Shown: positions 1 to 6,767 of the stretch, piece after piece
Layout: each line of letters opens with the position of its first letter
Numbering within the stretch: the stretch's first letter is position 1
Assembly (NCBI GenBank): GCA_013152615.1
Contig: JAADGA010000109.1
Span: forward strand, 6,606 to 14,426
Length of the DNA: 7,821 nt
Origin: Alphaproteobacteria bacterium
GTDB lineage: Bacteria; Pseudomonadota; Alphaproteobacteria; Sphingomonadales; Emcibacteraceae
Reading direction: 5' to 3'
Made by a program: the position numbers and the translations under genes
The notes under the pieces: generated by a model
Database searches by the model: none
Seen by the model: the letters and a program-made list of their open reading frames with translations, nothing else
Told to the model about the DNA's origin: nothing

Positions 1-689
1 TGAATTATCCGGTGCTGACCCCGAATATGACCGGTTTTGAGGCGGCGCTAACAGCGGGGGCAACCGGGGTCGCAATATTCTGCGCCGCATCTGAAAGCTT
101 CAGCCACAAGAATATCAACTGTTCCATCGCAGAAAGCCTCACCCGGTTTCAACCAGTCATGCGGCGGGCGGCTGAGCAGAATATTACCGTTCGCGGCTAT
201 ATCTCCTGTGTTGTTACCTGTCCTTATGAGGGCCGGATATCGCCGGATATTGTCGCGGATCTGGCAGCAGAAATGATTGATAGCGGCTGCTATGAGATTT
301 CGCTCGGCGATACCACCGGGGCCGCAACCCCGAAAGATATTCACGTCTTGCTCGATGCGGTGCTGGACAGGGTTGCGCCGGGGCGGCTCGCGCTCCATTG
401 CCATGATACCTATGGTCAGGCGCTGGCCAATATCCTGAGCGGGCTGGAAAGAGGCATTGCAACAATTGACAGCTCGGTTGCCGGGCTTGGCGGGTGCCCC
501 TATGCCCGGGGGGCCACCGGCAATGTCGCCACCGAAGACGTGCTTTACATGCTCCACGGCATGGGAATTGATACCGGGGTCGACCTTGACCGGCTCATTG
601 ACGCCGCCTGGTATATTGCAGATTTCCTCGGCACCACGCCCGCATCCAAAGTGGCCGTGGCCCGTCATAACAACCAGAAAGAAGCTTAA
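1..689 (+). CDS. 3-hydroxy-3-methylglutaryl-CoA lyase (HMG-CoA lyase), 5'-truncated by window edge
   Basis: Splits HMG-CoA into acetyl-CoA and acetoacetate, the last step of leucine degradation, in the cytoplasm. The frame is open from base 3 (codons for NYPVLTPN), so the GTG at 12 is an internal valine and the true start lies upstream. About 228 residues are visible, and roughly 70 N-terminal residues are missing compared with the usual ~300. Family hallmarks are clear: KNINCSI, the [10 protein letters not shown] segment, the divalent-metal histidines of [12 protein letters not shown] (bases 396-431), and the signature [11 protein letters not shown], whose cysteine (bases 495-497) is the conserved catalytic-loop Cys. 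The TIM-barrel fold is known for the family. The stop is followed after 2 bases by the isovaleryl-CoA dehydrogenase start, so the two are co-transcribed. The family assignment is very secure. The names liuE, mvaB and hmgL are all in use, so no symbol is chosen. Confidence 0.97.
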   Translation, partial: NYPVLTPNMTGFEAALTAGATGVAIFCAASESFSHKNINCSIAESLTRFQPVMRRAAEQNITVRGYISCVVTCPYEGRISPDIVADLAAEMIDSGCYEISLGDTTGAATPKDIHVLLDAVLDRVAPGRLALHCHDTYGQALANILSGLERGIATIDSSVAGLGGCPYARGATGNVATEDVLYMLHGMGIDTGVDLDRLIDAAWYIADFLGTTPASKVAVARHNNQKEA

Positions 690-691
690 CC

Positions 692-1858
692 ATGATTTCC
701 TATCCGACATTGAATTTTAATCTGGGCGCAGACATTGACATGCTGCGGGACACCGTCGCCCGCTTTGCCGCAGGGGAACTGGCACCGCTGGCCGCAGAAA
801 TTGACGCCAGCAACAGCTTTCCCGAAGGTTTCTGGCGCAAGATGGGTGATCTCGGCATTCTGGGCATTACTGCGGATGAGCAATATGGCGGTGCCAAAAT
901 GGGCTACCTCGCCCATACCATCTGTATGGAGGAGATTTCGCGCGCTTCCGCCAGTGTCGGCCTGAGCTACGGCGCCCATTCCAATTTATGTGTCAATCAG
1001 ATCAGCCGCAACGGCAGTGCCGCGCAGAAGCAGCGATATCTGCCGAAACTGATCTCGGGCCACCATGTCGGCGCCCTCGCCATGAGTGAGACCGGGGCCG
1101 GGTCCGATGTCGTCAGCATGAAACTCAGGGCCGACCGGCGGGGCGACCAATATATCCTCAACGGCACCAAGATGTGGATCACCAACGGCCCCGACGCCGA
1201 CATACTGGTGGTCTATGCCAAAACCGATATCGCCGCCGGGCCAAAGGGGATTACTGCCTTTATCATTGAAAAAAACTTTCCGGGATTTTCGACCGCGCAA
1301 AAGCTCGACAAGCTCGGCATGCGCGGCTCCAACACCGGTGAACTGGTGTTCGAGCAGTGCGCGGTACCGGCAGAGAATATTCTGGGTAAGCTTGACGGCG
1401 GGGTCCGGGTATTGATGTCCGGGCTTGATTATGAACGGGTGGTGCTGTCCGGTGGCCCGGTCGGTATCATGCAGGCGTGCCTTGATGTGGTGCTGCCCTA
1501 TATTCATGACCGCAAACAATTTGGTCAGAGTATCGGTGAATTTCAGCTGATGCAGGGCAAAATTGCCGATATGTACACCGAACTTGCCGCGTGCCGGGCT
1601 TATGTCTATGCGGTGGCGGCGGCGTGTGACCGGGGCGAAACCACCCGCAAGGATGCCGCCGGCTGCATTCTCTATGCCGCCGAGAAAGCAACCCAGATGG
1701 CATTGCAGGCGATACAGGCCCTGGGTGGTAACGGCTATATCAATGAATATCCCACCGGACGGTTGCTGCGCGATGCCAAGCTTTACGAAATCGGGGCCGG
1801 TACCAGCGAAATCCGCCGGATGCTGATTGGCCGGGAATTATTCGGCGAGACGGCATAA
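692..1858 (+). CDS. ivd: Isovaleryl-CoA dehydrogenase (FAD acyl-CoA dehydrogenase)
   Basis: Oxidises isovaleryl-CoA to 3-methylcrotonyl-CoA with FAD, passing electrons to electron-transfer flavoprotein, in leucine catabolism. The 388 residues match the usual bacterial length. An N-terminal helical domain is followed by the FAD/substrate signatures [12 protein letters not shown] (residues 128-139) and KMWITNG (160-166), the central beta domain, and the C-terminal helical domain with RKQFG (274-278) and [13 protein letters not shown] (342-354). The subfamily call rests on the catalytic base: [12 protein letters not shown] carries Glu248 at the isovaleryl-CoA dehydrogenase position, while the site used by medium-chain enzymes is alanine here ([12 protein letters not shown], Ala369). 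The ATG at 692 follows the lyase stop by 2 bases and has a modest GAAG ribosome site 7 bases upstream. In many liu operons this gene comes first; here it is the last gene before a terminator. The assignment is secure. Confidence 0.96.
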   Translation: MISYPTLNFNLGADIDMLRDTVARFAAGELAPLAAEIDASNSFPEGFWRKMGDLGILGITADEQYGGAKMGYLAHTICMEEISRASASVGLSYGAHSNLCVNQISRNGSAAQKQRYLPKLISGHHVGALAMSETGAGSDVVSMKLRADRRGDQYILNGTKMWITNGPDADILVVYAKTDIAAGPKGITAFIIEKNFPGFSTAQKLDKLGMRGSNTGELVFEQCAVPAENILGKLDGGVRVLMSGLDYERVVLSGGPVGIMQACLDVVLPYIHDRKQFGQSIGEFQLMQGKIADMYTELAACRAYVYAVAAACDRGETTRKDAAGCILYAAEKATQMALQAIQALGGNGYINEYPTGRLLRDAKLYEIGAGTSEIRRMLIGRELFGETA

Positions 1859-1920
1859 CCCCGGATAACCCCACAGATAACCCCGGATAACCCCACAGAG
1901 ATAACTCCGGACAACACCCC
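1855..1920 (+). repeat. Short tandem repeat spanning the ivd stop codon
   Basis: Two identical 22-bp units lie at 1855-1876 and 1877-1898. Each consists of ATAACCCCGG followed by ATAACCCCACAG, so the finer unit is 10-12 bp beginning ATAACCCC. A decayed third copy (ATAACTCCGG, then ACAACACCCC) runs to about 1920. The TAA stop of ivd (1856-1858) is the TAA of the first unit. Continuing past it, the same frame stays open for 32 codons until TAA at 1955-1957. The function is unknown; slippage expansion is the simplest origin. Confidence 0.85.
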
Positions 1921-1977
1921 CGACACCGAATGCTGCGGCAGGCCAGCTCACCCGTAATCAGGCAGATATGCCCGGAA

Positions 1978-2011
1978 AAATACCTGCCCTGAGGTCCCGG
2001 GGCAGGTATTT
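1978..2011. terminator. Bidirectional rho-independent terminator between convergent genes
   Basis: The arms AAATACCTGCCC (1978-1989) and GGGCAGGTATTT (2000-2011) are perfect 12-bp complements around a 10-base loop. Read on the minus strand, the stem runs into TATTTTTCC, a fair U-tract, 17 bases beyond the phosphatase stop. Read on the plus strand it ends in TATTTACC, a weaker tract. The hairpin therefore most probably ends the minus-strand phosphatase transcript and may also stop the HMG-CoA lyase-ivd operon. Apart from this hairpin and the tandem repeat, I see nothing else in the 169-base gap. Confidence 0.75.
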
Positions 2012-2027
2012 ACCATGTCAGGAAGGT

Positions 2028-3197
2028 TTATTTCCTGAACATTGTTTCAATTGGCTTGCCGACAGTAAATGATTTATCGGCAGATTTATATTTCAGGCCC
2101 AGAAATTTAACCAGCGTCGCCGCGATCTGGGACTGTTTGATATCAGCGGTATTTTTCATCTCTCCCAATGCCGGGGTATCCGGTCCGATCACGCCGATCC
2201 AGATATCACCATCGCCTTTCAGGTCCAGCATTCTCACGACACCATTCTTGTCGGTATATTTAAAGTGACCGTGAGATTCCCACTGTTTAAGGGTTTCATG
2301 GCCACGACCATGGTCGGTCGCGATCATAAGGGTGGTTTTGTTGCGATAATGGGGATTGCTCTGGATCCATTTCCACAATCTGCCGATGAAGGCATCATCC
2401 CGGCGGGCGGAGTAAATATACTGGTCATATTTGGCATCATGGGCAAAATCATCAGTTTCCCCAAGGGAGATGAACAGCGCCCGCGGCTGTTTCTTTTTCA
2501 GATATTCAAAGGCATAATTATAGGTAAAGGCATCCATCCGCACATCATCCCACGGACTTGGCAGATCCTTTTGCAGCTGGTTTAACAGCTTGACCGTGCG
2601 ATCCTTCGGGAAAATAGTCATCGGTTCAAAGCCGGCATTCACATAAAGACCGCTGCGTTTCTGATTGACAATATAAGGAAAGACATCCCATGATCCAAAC
2701 GCCGCCGTCTTGCCTTTAAAAGCTTTGTGATGATTCAGCCATTCAAGGAATGTCCAGTTGGGGTTTTCCACCTTGTCATTGCTGTTAACGCGCGGGTCGG
2801 CATGACCGCTCAGAATTTCATTATAACCCGGATAGGAGAAATGAAATTTATTGGTCACGTTCACCCGGCTGCCCAGATTCCTGTTGCCATAAATCTGTCC
2901 CTGTTTGGCAACCACATTCCACAGGAAAGGCATTAAAGCCTTTCTTCTGCTGTCGACATCTTTGCGCCAGAAGGTTTTTTTAAACTGGTTATAGGTTTCT
3001 TTATAAGAGAAAAATTTCTTGTGACCGAAAAAATCCTTGTCAACGCCCTGAAAGACTTCCCGCCAGCGCATGCCGTCAAGGGTGACCAGAATGACATTCT
3101 GAGTCTTGAAATGCGGCCCTTTTGCCTGGGCGGAAAATCCCGGGAAAAGTAATAATATCGATAGAATGCTTAATCGGAAAATAAATTTTGTCATCAT
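2028..3197 (-). CDS. Secreted alkaline phosphatase superfamily protein (phosphodiesterase/sulfatase-like)
   Basis: A probable exported phosphohydrolase; the substrate is unknown. Numbered from the ATG chosen here (389 residues), residues 1-25 form a signal peptide: Lys4/Arg8, a hydrophobic core, and cleavage after FSAQA. The mature protein starts with the superfamily strand NVILVTLDGMRW (Asp41, metal ligand). FHFSYPGYNEILSG aligns with the nucleophile segment of nucleotide pyrophosphatases, putting Ser121 at the nucleophile. GETDDFAHD (Asp249/Asp250, His253), ATDHGRG (Asp295, His296) and ESHGH (309-311) supply the other two-metal ligands. All key positions appear intact, so it is likely active. 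The frame opens at GTG 3203, but the GAGG ribosome site overlaps that GTG; ATG 3197 (or 3194) is properly spaced. The coding sequence is lysine-rich. It lies downstream of the propeller gene on the same strand, separated by 148 bases. Whether it acts on phosphate or sulfate esters cannot be told from sequence alone. Confidence 0.85.
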   Translation of the reverse strand: MMTKFIFRLSILSILLLFPGFSAQAKGPHFKTQNVILVTLDGMRWREVFQGVDKDFFGHKKFFSYKETYNQFKKTFWRKDVDSRRKALMPFLWNVVAKQGQIYGNRNLGSRVNVTNKFHFSYPGYNEILSGHADPRVNSNDKVENPNWTFLEWLNHHKAFKGKTAAFGSWDVFPYIVNQKRSGLYVNAGFEPMTIFPKDRTVKLLNQLQKDLPSPWDDVRMDAFTYNYAFEYLKKKQPRALFISLGETDDFAHDAKYDQYIYSARRDDAFIGRLWKWIQSNPHYRNKTTLMIATDHGRGHETLKQWESHGHFKYTDKNGVVRMLDLKGDGDIWIGVIGPDTPALGEMKNTADIKQSQIAATLVKFLGLKYKSADKSFTVGKPIETMFRK

Positions 3198-3202
3198 ATA
3201 CA

Positions 3203-3210
3203 CCTCAAAT
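3203..3210 (-). promoter_or_regulatory. Ribosome binding site deciding the phosphatase start
   Basis: On the minus strand the sequence reads TTTGAGGTGTATATGATG. GAGG lies 5 bases before the first ATG (3197) and 8 before the second (3194). It shares its last base with the upstream GTG codon, which therefore cannot be the main start. Confidence 0.6.
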
Positions 3211-3215
3211 TATCC

Positions 3216-3243
3216 ATTTATCAGAATCGAGCGATCCTAACAA
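3216..3243 (-). promoter_or_regulatory. Weak candidate promoter for the phosphatase gene
   Basis: On the minus strand, TTGTTA (3238-3243) and ATAAAT (3216-3221) are separated by 16 bases, about 20 bases before the likely ATG. The match to the vegetative consensus is partial, and the distance to the start would give a very short leader. The phosphatase may instead be read from the propeller gene's promoter. Confidence 0.25.
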
Positions 3244-3265
3244 ATTTGCATGACGTATTTATGAT

Positions 3266-3341
3266 AGCGGCCGACAGAGCGGTCTAAAGAGTAGCCCAAA
3301 GTGCGGTCCAAAGAGTAGCAAAGAGTGACCCAGAGAGCGGT
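3266..3341. repeat. Degenerate 12-bp tandem repeat between the two minus-strand genes
   Basis: Plus-strand units, in order: AGCGGCCGACAG (3266), AGCGGTCTAAAG (3278), AGTAGCCCAAAG (3290), TGCGGTCCAAAG (3302), a 10-base AGTAGCAAAG (3314), AGTGACCCAGAG (3324), and the half unit AGCGGT (3336). The approximate consensus is AGYRGYCCAAAG, about 6.5 copies. A higher 24-bp period is also visible: 17-base blocks at 3279-3295 and 3303-3319 differ at one base. The array begins 4 bases past the propeller gene's stop codon and ends about 70 bases before the phosphatase start. No hairpin terminator is visible here, so read-through into the phosphatase is plausible. Confidence 0.8.
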
Positions 3342-3345
3342 AATA

Positions 3346-6168
3346 TTAAATTATAAGGCTGCCCGTTGTCCCGGCAATAAAGGATAACCGTCTTACCCCG
3401 TCCTGATAATTAGCCAGTTGTTTAGCCAGTTCAGCCGGGATCGGCTGGCTGTTTAATTTGGCCTGTTTCAGCAGATTTGCCTTTACCGGATCAAAGGTCA
3501 GGGAGCGGAAGGCCCGCTTGATAGTACCGAGGGCAATATCGATCTGACTGCTGATATAGGCGGCCTCTTTTTTGGACCCAAGCGCAAAACCGACATTGAG
3601 ACTGAGCGCAAATACCCCGCCAAGATTATTGGGGTCGGTGCCTGTGGGCGCCTGCCCGATGGCATAAAGTTTTTTCGGCGGTAGAATTTTAGTCGGCTGT
3701 ATCCCAAGTTTGACCAGGGCATCACGCGCACCGTTACCGGCAATGATATTAACGGTCGAGCCGTTAAATGTTTCAATTTTAAGCTCCGGTCCTTTAAGCC
3801 CCGTCATCTTTGTCGCCTTGATAAAACGGAAAGATACCCGCTGAATTTTTTTGGCAAGCGAGGTATAGGTCTCCCCGGTCCCGATGGAAATTTTATGGGC
3901 AACCCCGCCATTAACCGAAATATAGAAATAATCGCCGACCCGGGCGGATGTCTGGGTTTCAATATTATAGGTCTGGCTATTGTCGTAAAGCCCGGTTGGC
4001 AGGCCAAGCTTGGTAATAACCGACGACCCGGCAGCAGAAAAGGCAATGGCGGAGCTGCCGTTATAGCCGGAAACACCTCCGAATTGACGGATAAAACCTG
4101 TAGCCCCGGTGGTGGCGTCTATTTTGGCGACATAGCCGTTCGTCGTTCCGGATTTGATTGCCCCGGGCAAAGTGCCATAGGTTTTGCCGGCGACATAAAC
4201 CGCGCCGTTTTGTACCGTAAGCCCCTTGATGGTATCGGTTCCGGCCGATCCGACAAAATTAGTGTAAACCGGGCTGAACGTGGTGCCGCCATCTGTGAGT
4301 TTGGTGACAAACCCGTCGCCACTGCCGCTGTAGGCTTTGGTTACAGTGCCGCCGGACAGGCTGCCGTTATAGGATGTTCCGGCGACATATATACCACCGG
4401 CGGCATCAACCGCAATCCCCGACACCGTTCCCCCGGCCAAATTACCCAGATCATAGGTCGCCAGTGTGGTTTTCAGGTTTGTCGCATCAAGCTTGCGAAT
4501 GATGGCGTGGCCCGCTTCGCGTGAGGCAACGAGAATATTGCCGTCCCCGGCGATCGCCACCGCTTTGCCAAGCTCCGTTCCCGCGCCGCCAATCTGGGTT
4601 GAGTCCAGCAGTTTGCCGCTGAGGCCGTCAAGTTTTGTCACATAAACATCGGACGCGCCGCCATAGCTGGTGGTGGCGTTCAGGTTGCCCTGAATTGAGC
4701 CGGTGACAATGATATTGCCCGCGGCATCTATCGCCAGACTGTTGGCCTGATCGCGGGCAACGCTGTCCTGCTGATAGGTAAAGAGTTCTTTGCCGGTTTT
4801 ATCAAATTTGGTGACAAAGCTGTCAAGCCCGGAAAGGGTATCGGACGGCACCAGTTTCTTATCTGCCTGACCGGCAATGATCACATTATCCTTGCTGTCA
4901 ACGACCACAGAAAAAGCCTTTGCCGTGCCCGATGCGCCCAGCAGCCGGGTAAATAATTTGTTACCGGCGGCATCATATTTGCTCAGAAACACATCCTGTA
5001 CCGCCGCGCCGTTTATCTGGGAGCCGAAACTGCCCTTGGAACTGCCAACCACATAAACATTGCCGGCACTGTCAACGGCGGTGGCATTGGCGGTTGTATC
5101 AAATACTGTCGGTTTGACGACGGTGGTGGTTTTGCCTTTGACGGCCTTCACTGGCGGCACAAAATTATTCTGGCTGGTACCGGCAATCTGGTTGGAGAAT
5201 TCGGTGATGGGGCTGGTACTGGCCAGATTGTCAATTTTGGTCAGGGTCGCCGTTGGCGTGGTGTTAAACCCGGCATTTCTATGGGATCCGGTAACATAAA
5301 GGGCCGGCTCCGAAGTCTGTGCCGTCAGGGTGGCTTTTTCCCCGCCCTTGGCATTGAATTTCAGGGCGAATTTTCCCTTGCTGACCTCGACAACGGCAAA
5401 GCGGCTGGTATATTTACTGATCGGAACCCCGTTGGTTCCGGGCACGGTAACCGCATTGATGGTGGTATTTAAATAATTGACAATATTGGTCAGGGTGAGC
5501 GGCCCGCTGACCTTTGATAAATCCATGGTGATATTATCAAAACTGGTCAATCTATCCAGTTTCAGGGTAAAAACCTCATTACCGACCAGATTCGGGATGA
5601 CCTGATCTTTGGAAATAACCGGCAGGGTCGCGCCCATAATATCCGGATTATTCTTGCCGAGGCTGATGCCGCTCTGAATGGTGGATTTCATTTTGCCAAA
5701 CATCAGGGTGAGCTTGTCAACGGGGGCGCTGCGGACAAAATTTTCCACCTGAGCCAGCCCGCTGCGAAACTGGCTGTTTAAGCCGCCAAGCAACGCCGTC
5801 GGAGTCGAAGACGCCGCCGCATAATCGGCGACAGTTTTCAGATCATTCAGGGCAAGATAAAGCGCAAACAGCGCCTTTTTATCCTTATTCTGGGTCTGGG
5901 TAACCGCTTTGGTATTCAGATTGATAAAATTCGTCTTGCCACGGACCGCATTAAATTTTCCGGCCAACGTGGTTCTGAACTGGTTGTTGGGCGAGTCCCA
6001 CGGGGTGATGACCGCCGGACCACGGCCTGATTTGAGCGAGGTATTCTGAATGGCGACAACGGTGTTTGTTACCATTTTGGCATTGAAATACGCCCCGAGT
6101 AAATCTGTCGTGATCCCTGTCAGGGTAAAAGCATTTTGCGATGTATTATTCAGGCCGAGGTCAAACAT
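3346..6168 (-). CDS. SBBP beta-propeller protein with flagellin-hook-like flanks (possible FlaEY-type flagellar protein)
   Basis: A 940-residue protein with no signal peptide or membrane segment. Residues 1-60 end in VITPWD. Residues 96-166 look helical (FALYLALNDLKTVADYA). Residues 198-292 and 744-822 each resemble the flagellin-hook IN motif, the second clearly (YFYISVNGGVAHKISIGTGE, later DALVKLGI). Between them, residues 360-720 hold about seven units of the type AVDSAGNVYVVGSS...DVFLSKYDAAGN, starting near 360, 416, 475, 534, 583, 645 and 704; this is the SBBP seven-bladed propeller pattern. The C-terminus is helical (SSQIDIALGTIKRAFRSL). From memory, the Caulobacter regulatory/flagellar protein FlaEY has comparable features; I cannot verify that here. 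The combination suggests a secreted flagellar or surface structural protein rather than an enzyme. The ATG at 6168 has GAAG 7 bases upstream. The gene is divergent from yggT and is followed by the phosphatase gene. The fold is well supported; the role is inferred. Confidence 0.8.
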   Translation of the reverse strand: MFDLGLNNTSQNAFTLTGITTDLLGAYFNAKMVTNTVVAIQNTSLKSGRGPAVITPWDSPNNQFRTTLAGKFNAVRGKTNFINLNTKAVTQTQNKDKKALFALYLALNDLKTVADYAAASSTPTALLGGLNSQFRSGLAQVENFVRSAPVDKLTLMFGKMKSTIQSGISLGKNNPDIMGATLPVISKDQVIPNLVGNEVFTLKLDRLTSFDNITMDLSKVSGPLTLTNIVNYLNTTINAVTVPGTNGVPISKYTSRFAVVEVSKGKFALKFNAKGGEKATLTAQTSEPALYVTGSHRNAGFNTTPTATLTKIDNLASTSPITEFSNQIAGTSQNNFVPPVKAVKGKTTTVVKPTVFDTTANATAVDSAGNVYVVGSSKGSFGSQINGAAVQDVFLSKYDAAGNKLFTRLLGASGTAKAFSVVVDSKDNVIIAGQADKKLVPSDTLSGLDSFVTKFDKTGKELFTYQQDSVARDQANSLAIDAAGNIIVTGSIQGNLNATTSYGGASDVYVTKLDGLSGKLLDSTQIGGAGTELGKAVAIAGDGNILVASREAGHAIIRKLDATNLKTTLATYDLGNLAGGTVSGIAVDAAGGIYVAGTSYNGSLSGGTVTKAYSGSGDGFVTKLTDGGTTFSPVYTNFVGSAGTDTIKGLTVQNGAVYVAGKTYGTLPGAIKSGTTNGYVAKIDATTGATGFIRQFGGVSGYNGSSAIAFSAAGSSVITKLGLPTGLYDNSQTYNIETQTSARVGDYFYISVNGGVAHKISIGTGETYTSLAKKIQRVSFRFIKATKMTGLKGPELKIETFNGSTVNIIAGNGARDALVKLGIQPTKILPPKKLYAIGQAPTGTDPNNLGGVFALSLNVGFALGSKKEAAYISSQIDIALGTIKRAFRSLTFDPVKANLLKQAKLNSQPIPAELAKQLANYQDGVRRLSFIAGTTGSLII

Positions 6169-6460
6169 ATCATATCTTCAAAATTACCACCTACGAAAAC
6201 CGGGCGCACCAGATGCAAGAATATAAAGAATCAGTTAACAAACCGGTAACGTAACCATATCATTTTACCTTTGTCATACCAATAGGGCAATTTTGCCGGG
6301 TCACTTCATTGGAAAACGCCATAAATACTGGCCTGCGGGGTCAAACCTGCCGACTTTATGCGATCTGTTCCAAACTAGCTATTGAACTCAAGCCCCATCC
6401 ACACTAAATCTTATGACTTGAATTACCACAGCTTGAAATTAACAACGATTTGGAAATAAT
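6169..6460. other. Divergent intergenic region between the propeller gene and yggT
   Basis: These 292 bases contain no convincing gene. They must hold the promoters of both flanking genes. Visible elements are the CtrA-like box (6235-6250), a small interrupted palindrome GGCAA-TT-TTGCC (6286-6297), and AT-rich stretches just before each start. Neither strand shows a clear vegetative promoter. On the plus side, TTGAAC followed after 17 bases by TAAATC, upstream of yggT, is only a weak match. Confidence 0.6.
6235..6250. promoter_or_regulatory. Candidate CtrA-like binding box
   Basis: TTAA (6235-6238), seven bases, then GTAAC (6246-6250) matches the alphaproteobacterial CtrA consensus TTAA-N7-TTAAC at all but one fixed base. 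It lies 67 bases upstream of the propeller gene start, a typical place for a promoter-overlapping site, and flagellar genes are classic CtrA targets. A single near-match can occur by chance, and no strong -35/-10 pair is seen beside it. Confidence 0.3.
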
Positions 6461-6760
6461 ATGGGTGGTTTTGCATTTGATCTGGTGTGGCTGGTAAACA
6501 CCCTGTTCGGCGTGATTGAATTTGGTCTGCTGGTCTATATTATTCTTGGCCTGCTGGTGTCTTTTTCCATTGTCAACAGTTATAATCAGGTGGTGAATGT
6601 TGTGATGGTGACGCTGTCGCGTATTTTTGAGCCGATGCTTGCCCCGATTCGTAATTTTCTGCCCAATCTTGGCGGCCTGGATCTGTCGCCGCTATTGCTG
6701 TATATTGTCTTTGAATTTGCCAACCGGATTCTGGTTCGGCTGCTGATAAGCCTTGCCTAG
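6461..6760 (+). CDS. YggT family integral membrane protein
   Basis: A small 99-residue inner-membrane protein of the YGGT family. Two hydrophobic segments (about residues 11-36 and 76-97) flank the family core FEPMLAPIRNFLPNLGGLDLSPLLL, in which the EP-x4-IR and LDLSP elements are conserved. The molecular role of the family is not established; members have been linked to cell division, osmotic tolerance and cofactor/photosystem assembly in different organisms. The ATG at 6461 has GGAA 5 bases upstream. It is the first gene of a plus-strand run with the DUF167 gene and folD, a context common in Alphaproteobacteria. The stop TAG is followed at once by TGA, making a double stop in phase. The family is secure; the function is unknown. 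Confidence 0.93.
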   Translation: MGGFAFDLVWLVNTLFGVIEFGLLVYIILGLLVSFSIVNSYNQVVNVVMVTLSRIFEPMLAPIRNFLPNLGGLDLSPLLLYIVFEFANRILVRLLISLA

Positions 6761-6767
6761 TGACGTA

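Noticed and set aside
48..710. Long minus-strand open frame (220 codons) opposite the HMG-CoA lyase gene
   Set aside because: It mirrors a strongly conserved gene, its translation is rich in Cys, Arg and Pro with no recognisable motif, and no ribosome site was found.
3266..3341. Short repeats between the two minus-strand genes as a CRISPR array
   Set aside because: The units are 10-12 bp, degenerate and directly abutting, with no unique spacers and no cas genes.
3895..4524. Plus-strand open frame of 209 codons inside the propeller gene
   Set aside because: It is a Gly/Ile-rich shadow of the repeat region on the opposite strand; its apparent repetitiveness follows from the propeller codons.
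6203..6216. GG-N10-GC pattern resembling a sigma-54 promoter
   Set aside because: It points toward yggT, about 245 bases away, rather than toward the propeller gene, and the -24 and -12 elements each miss consensus bases. A chance match is likely.
6286..6297. Interrupted palindrome GGCAA-TT-TTGCC as an operator or terminator
   Set aside because: Five-base arms with a two-base gap are expected by chance, and there is no T-tract or promoter beside it.
6753..6767. TTG at 6753 as the start of the DUF167 gene
   Set aside because: It overlaps the yggT stop, has no ribosome site and adds residues before the conserved domain. ATG 6768 is simpler, though coupling leaves some doubt.
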